Part shown: piece by piece, positions 62,850 to 64,000 of the stretch
Numbering within the stretch: position 1 is the stretch's first letter
Layout of the letters: the number at the start of each line of letters is the position of its first letter
Assembly: GCA_021775965.1 (NCBI GenBank)
Contig: JAJFGV010000105.1
Location: 1-64,000 of the forward strand
DNA length: 64,000 nucleotides
From: Alphaproteobacteria bacterium
GTDB taxonomy: Bacteria; Pseudomonadota; Alphaproteobacteria; Micavibrionales; Micavibrionaceae
Direction: 5' to 3'
Notes under the pieces: model-generated
Told to the model about the DNA's origin: nothing
The model's database searches: none
What the model saw: only the letters and a program-made list of their open reading frames with translations
Program-made: the position numbers and the translations under genes

Positions 62850-63824
62850 TTAAACAGACAGAGCTTCCTGTTCCAAACAGATAAATTTATAGGTTTCTGT
62901 CATCGCCGCCATGGCCAGGGGTTTCGCGATGGCGGGCTCCAGCTCGGGAAGCGCTCCACCGGCAGCCACAGCGACCATTCGGCCAGCCGCTTTGGCGCAG
63001 GCCACAGCCTGCTCATACGGATTATCCAGACGAATAGCCTGAAAAAAACTTGTGCAATACGGCTCCATGGCGTTTGTCAGGCTCACGGGCGCATTGATCG
63101 GAATATCATTGGCCGGCAAGCCAAAGCGCCAGTCACTGCCCGCGGGAACGCCCAAACGAATAGCCTCCTGCGTCATAACATAGGCCACCTGATCGAGGTT
63201 TTCCGGGATATCTGCCCCCATAAAGAACATACAGCTCTCTGTATTCATAGACGTCGCCAGACGCCGGCCGGCTACACCGCTTAAGCTCGCCACACAATCA
63301 CCGAGGCACCAGCCTTCTTTAGCCACTTTTTTCTCAATAACGATGTCACATAATTCCTGCGCCGCAATTTCATAGCTCATACACCGCGTCACGCATTCAA
63401 TCAAAAGCCGTAGGGATTCAGAGCGCGGCTGGCCATCTTCTTCCCAGCTGACCAATATATTATGAACAATAACCAGCACCAGATCATGGAATTCAAACAC
63501 ACAATCCAGCCATTCCTCGAAAAAGCCCCGCGCAGCATGACGGCCGCGCTCGGTCTCAAAATCTATAATATGCGCCGGTGGCAAAGCTTTGGCGGCCAAT
63601 GGCCCGGCGGACGGCCCACAATCCAGCATCCGTGAAAGCCGGTTCAAACTGGCCTGCATGGTTTCATCTGGCTCATCAAAAATCAGATACGTTTCGACCA
63701 AAACGCCAGCCATATGCTGGATCACCTGCATGGCATCGGTGCCCCGCTCCGGGTCCGTGGCCAGATCAATCAACCCGGCATAAAGACGGGCCCCCATTTC
63801 TGGTTTGTTGGTCAGTGCAAACAT
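62850..63824 (-). CDS. Cys-rich protein of unknown function
   Basis: A 324-residue, mostly helical soluble protein. It has about ten cysteines (for example WCLGDCVAS, SCMFF, CTSF, ACAKA and FICLEQ) but no regular CxxC metal motif. No signal peptide is seen. I recognise no family. It lies 44 nt upstream of fabA in the same direction and might share its transcript. The DNA upstream of its start has origin-like features. Confidence 0.7.
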   Translation of the reverse strand: MFALTNKPEMGARLYAGLIDLATDPERGTDAMQVIQHMAGVLVETYLIFDEPDETMQASLNRLSRMLDCGPSAGPLAAKALPPAHIIDFETERGRHAARGFFEEWLDCVFEFHDLVLVIVHNILVSWEEDGQPRSESLRLLIECVTRCMSYEIAAQELCDIVIEKKVAKEGWCLGDCVASLSGVAGRRLATSMNTESCMFFMGADIPENLDQVAYVMTQEAIRLGVPAGSDWRFGLPANDIPINAPVSLTNAMEPYCTSFFQAIRLDNPYEQAVACAKAAGRMVAVAAGGALPELEPAIAKPLAMAAMTETYKFICLEQEALSV

Positions 63825-63860
63825 AATGTCTAATTTCTTGAAAAACCTACCCGCAGGGAC

Positions 63861-63970
63861 TGTGGATAAGCTTGTGGAAAAAGTGCCGAATCAACGACCT
63901 AACAAGAGTAAGCGAATTCGGGACTCGCGTAAACAACACAAATATATTTTTTATTAAATATTATTATTTA
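63861..63970. other. Origin-like segment (DnaA box, GANTC sites, AT-only run)
   Basis: A perfect DnaA box TGTGGATAA at 63861-63869 is followed by a weaker TGTGGAAAA. Two CcrM-type GANTC sites (GAATC at 63888, GACTC at 63922) and a 31-bp run of only A and T (63940-63970) follow. Together these resemble part of an alphaproteobacterial oriC, but the region continues beyond the window and no other box cluster is visible. Confidence 0.35.
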
Positions 63971-63978
63971 CATAGAAA

Positions 63979-63999
63979 TTTGACAGGGCACCCTTAAAA
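63979..63999 (+). promoter_or_regulatory. Possible promoter for a gene to the right
   Basis: TTTGACA followed by GGCACCCTTAAAA (63987-63999). The same 13 bp follow TTTGAC at the kamA promoter (24316-24337). The -10 would lie just beyond the window edge. Confidence 0.35.
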
Positions 64000-64000
64000 G

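Overview
The window reads as the chromosome of an alphaproteobacterium with moderate GC content. Support comes from gene content and order: a pcm-tolC-popZ-valS block, an NDUFS4-type complex I subunit, an ECF sigma factor with an NrsF (DUF1109) anti-sigma partner, a fabA-fabB-fabI operon, the miaB-phoH-ybeY-corC-lnt-HTH-metK-trmB chain and the rimP-nusA-infB-rbfA-truB-rpsO-pnp translation cluster. A Micavibrio-like or Rhodospirillales-like lineage is possible but cannot be settled from this sequence. There is no rRNA, CRISPR array or complete IS element. Four tRNAs are present: Cys, Asn, Arg and Pro.

Layout. 1-7.8 kb: central carbon genes (transketolase 3' end, gap, class I aldolase) interleaved with a Fur-box-controlled iron operon (cupredoxin plus an FTR1 permease fused to a barrel-like domain), a membrane-anchored EndoU nuclease and unknown genes. 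8-16 kb: EF-P lysine ligase homologue, rpmE, valS, popZ, tolC and pcm. Two copies of a repeat-bounded element sit directly in front of the epmA-like gene and valS; the larger carries a decayed four-helix-bundle (S23/IVP) gene. 16-24 kb: accessory genes, including MOSC, an ATP-grasp/SET pair, a class III cyclase and sseA, with a candidate small RNA and short unknown genes. 24-41 kb: a divergent lysine 2,3-aminomutase, the sigma/anti-sigma pair behind tRNA-Pro, a CBS/DUF192/hydrolase/ABC exporter cluster, patatin, a HAD hydrolase, a 1246-residue membrane-anchored coiled-coil protein and an alanine symporter. 41-60 kb: conserved tRNA-modification, ribosome-maturation, lipoprotein and translation genes, with rpsO and pnp separated by two opposite-strand genes. 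60-64 kb: the unsaturated fatty acid operon, an unknown Cys-rich protein and, at the right edge, an origin-like stretch (DnaA box, two GANTC sites, a 31-bp AT-only run).

The most unusual items are: (i) the FTR1 permease carrying an internal signal peptide and a C-terminal barrel-like domain ending in Phe; (ii) a family of three intergenic hairpins just downstream of stop codons whose outer arms differ in sequence but stay self-complementary; (iii) the 30-bp terminal-inverted-repeat element with an S23 pseudogene and its 67-bp miniature copy, both abutting synthetase-type start codons; (iv) the ATP-grasp plus SET pair; (v) an orphan EndoU nuclease; and (vi) a candidate sRNA with a complete promoter and terminator but no ORF. 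Motifs were read by eye; no database search or folding was run.
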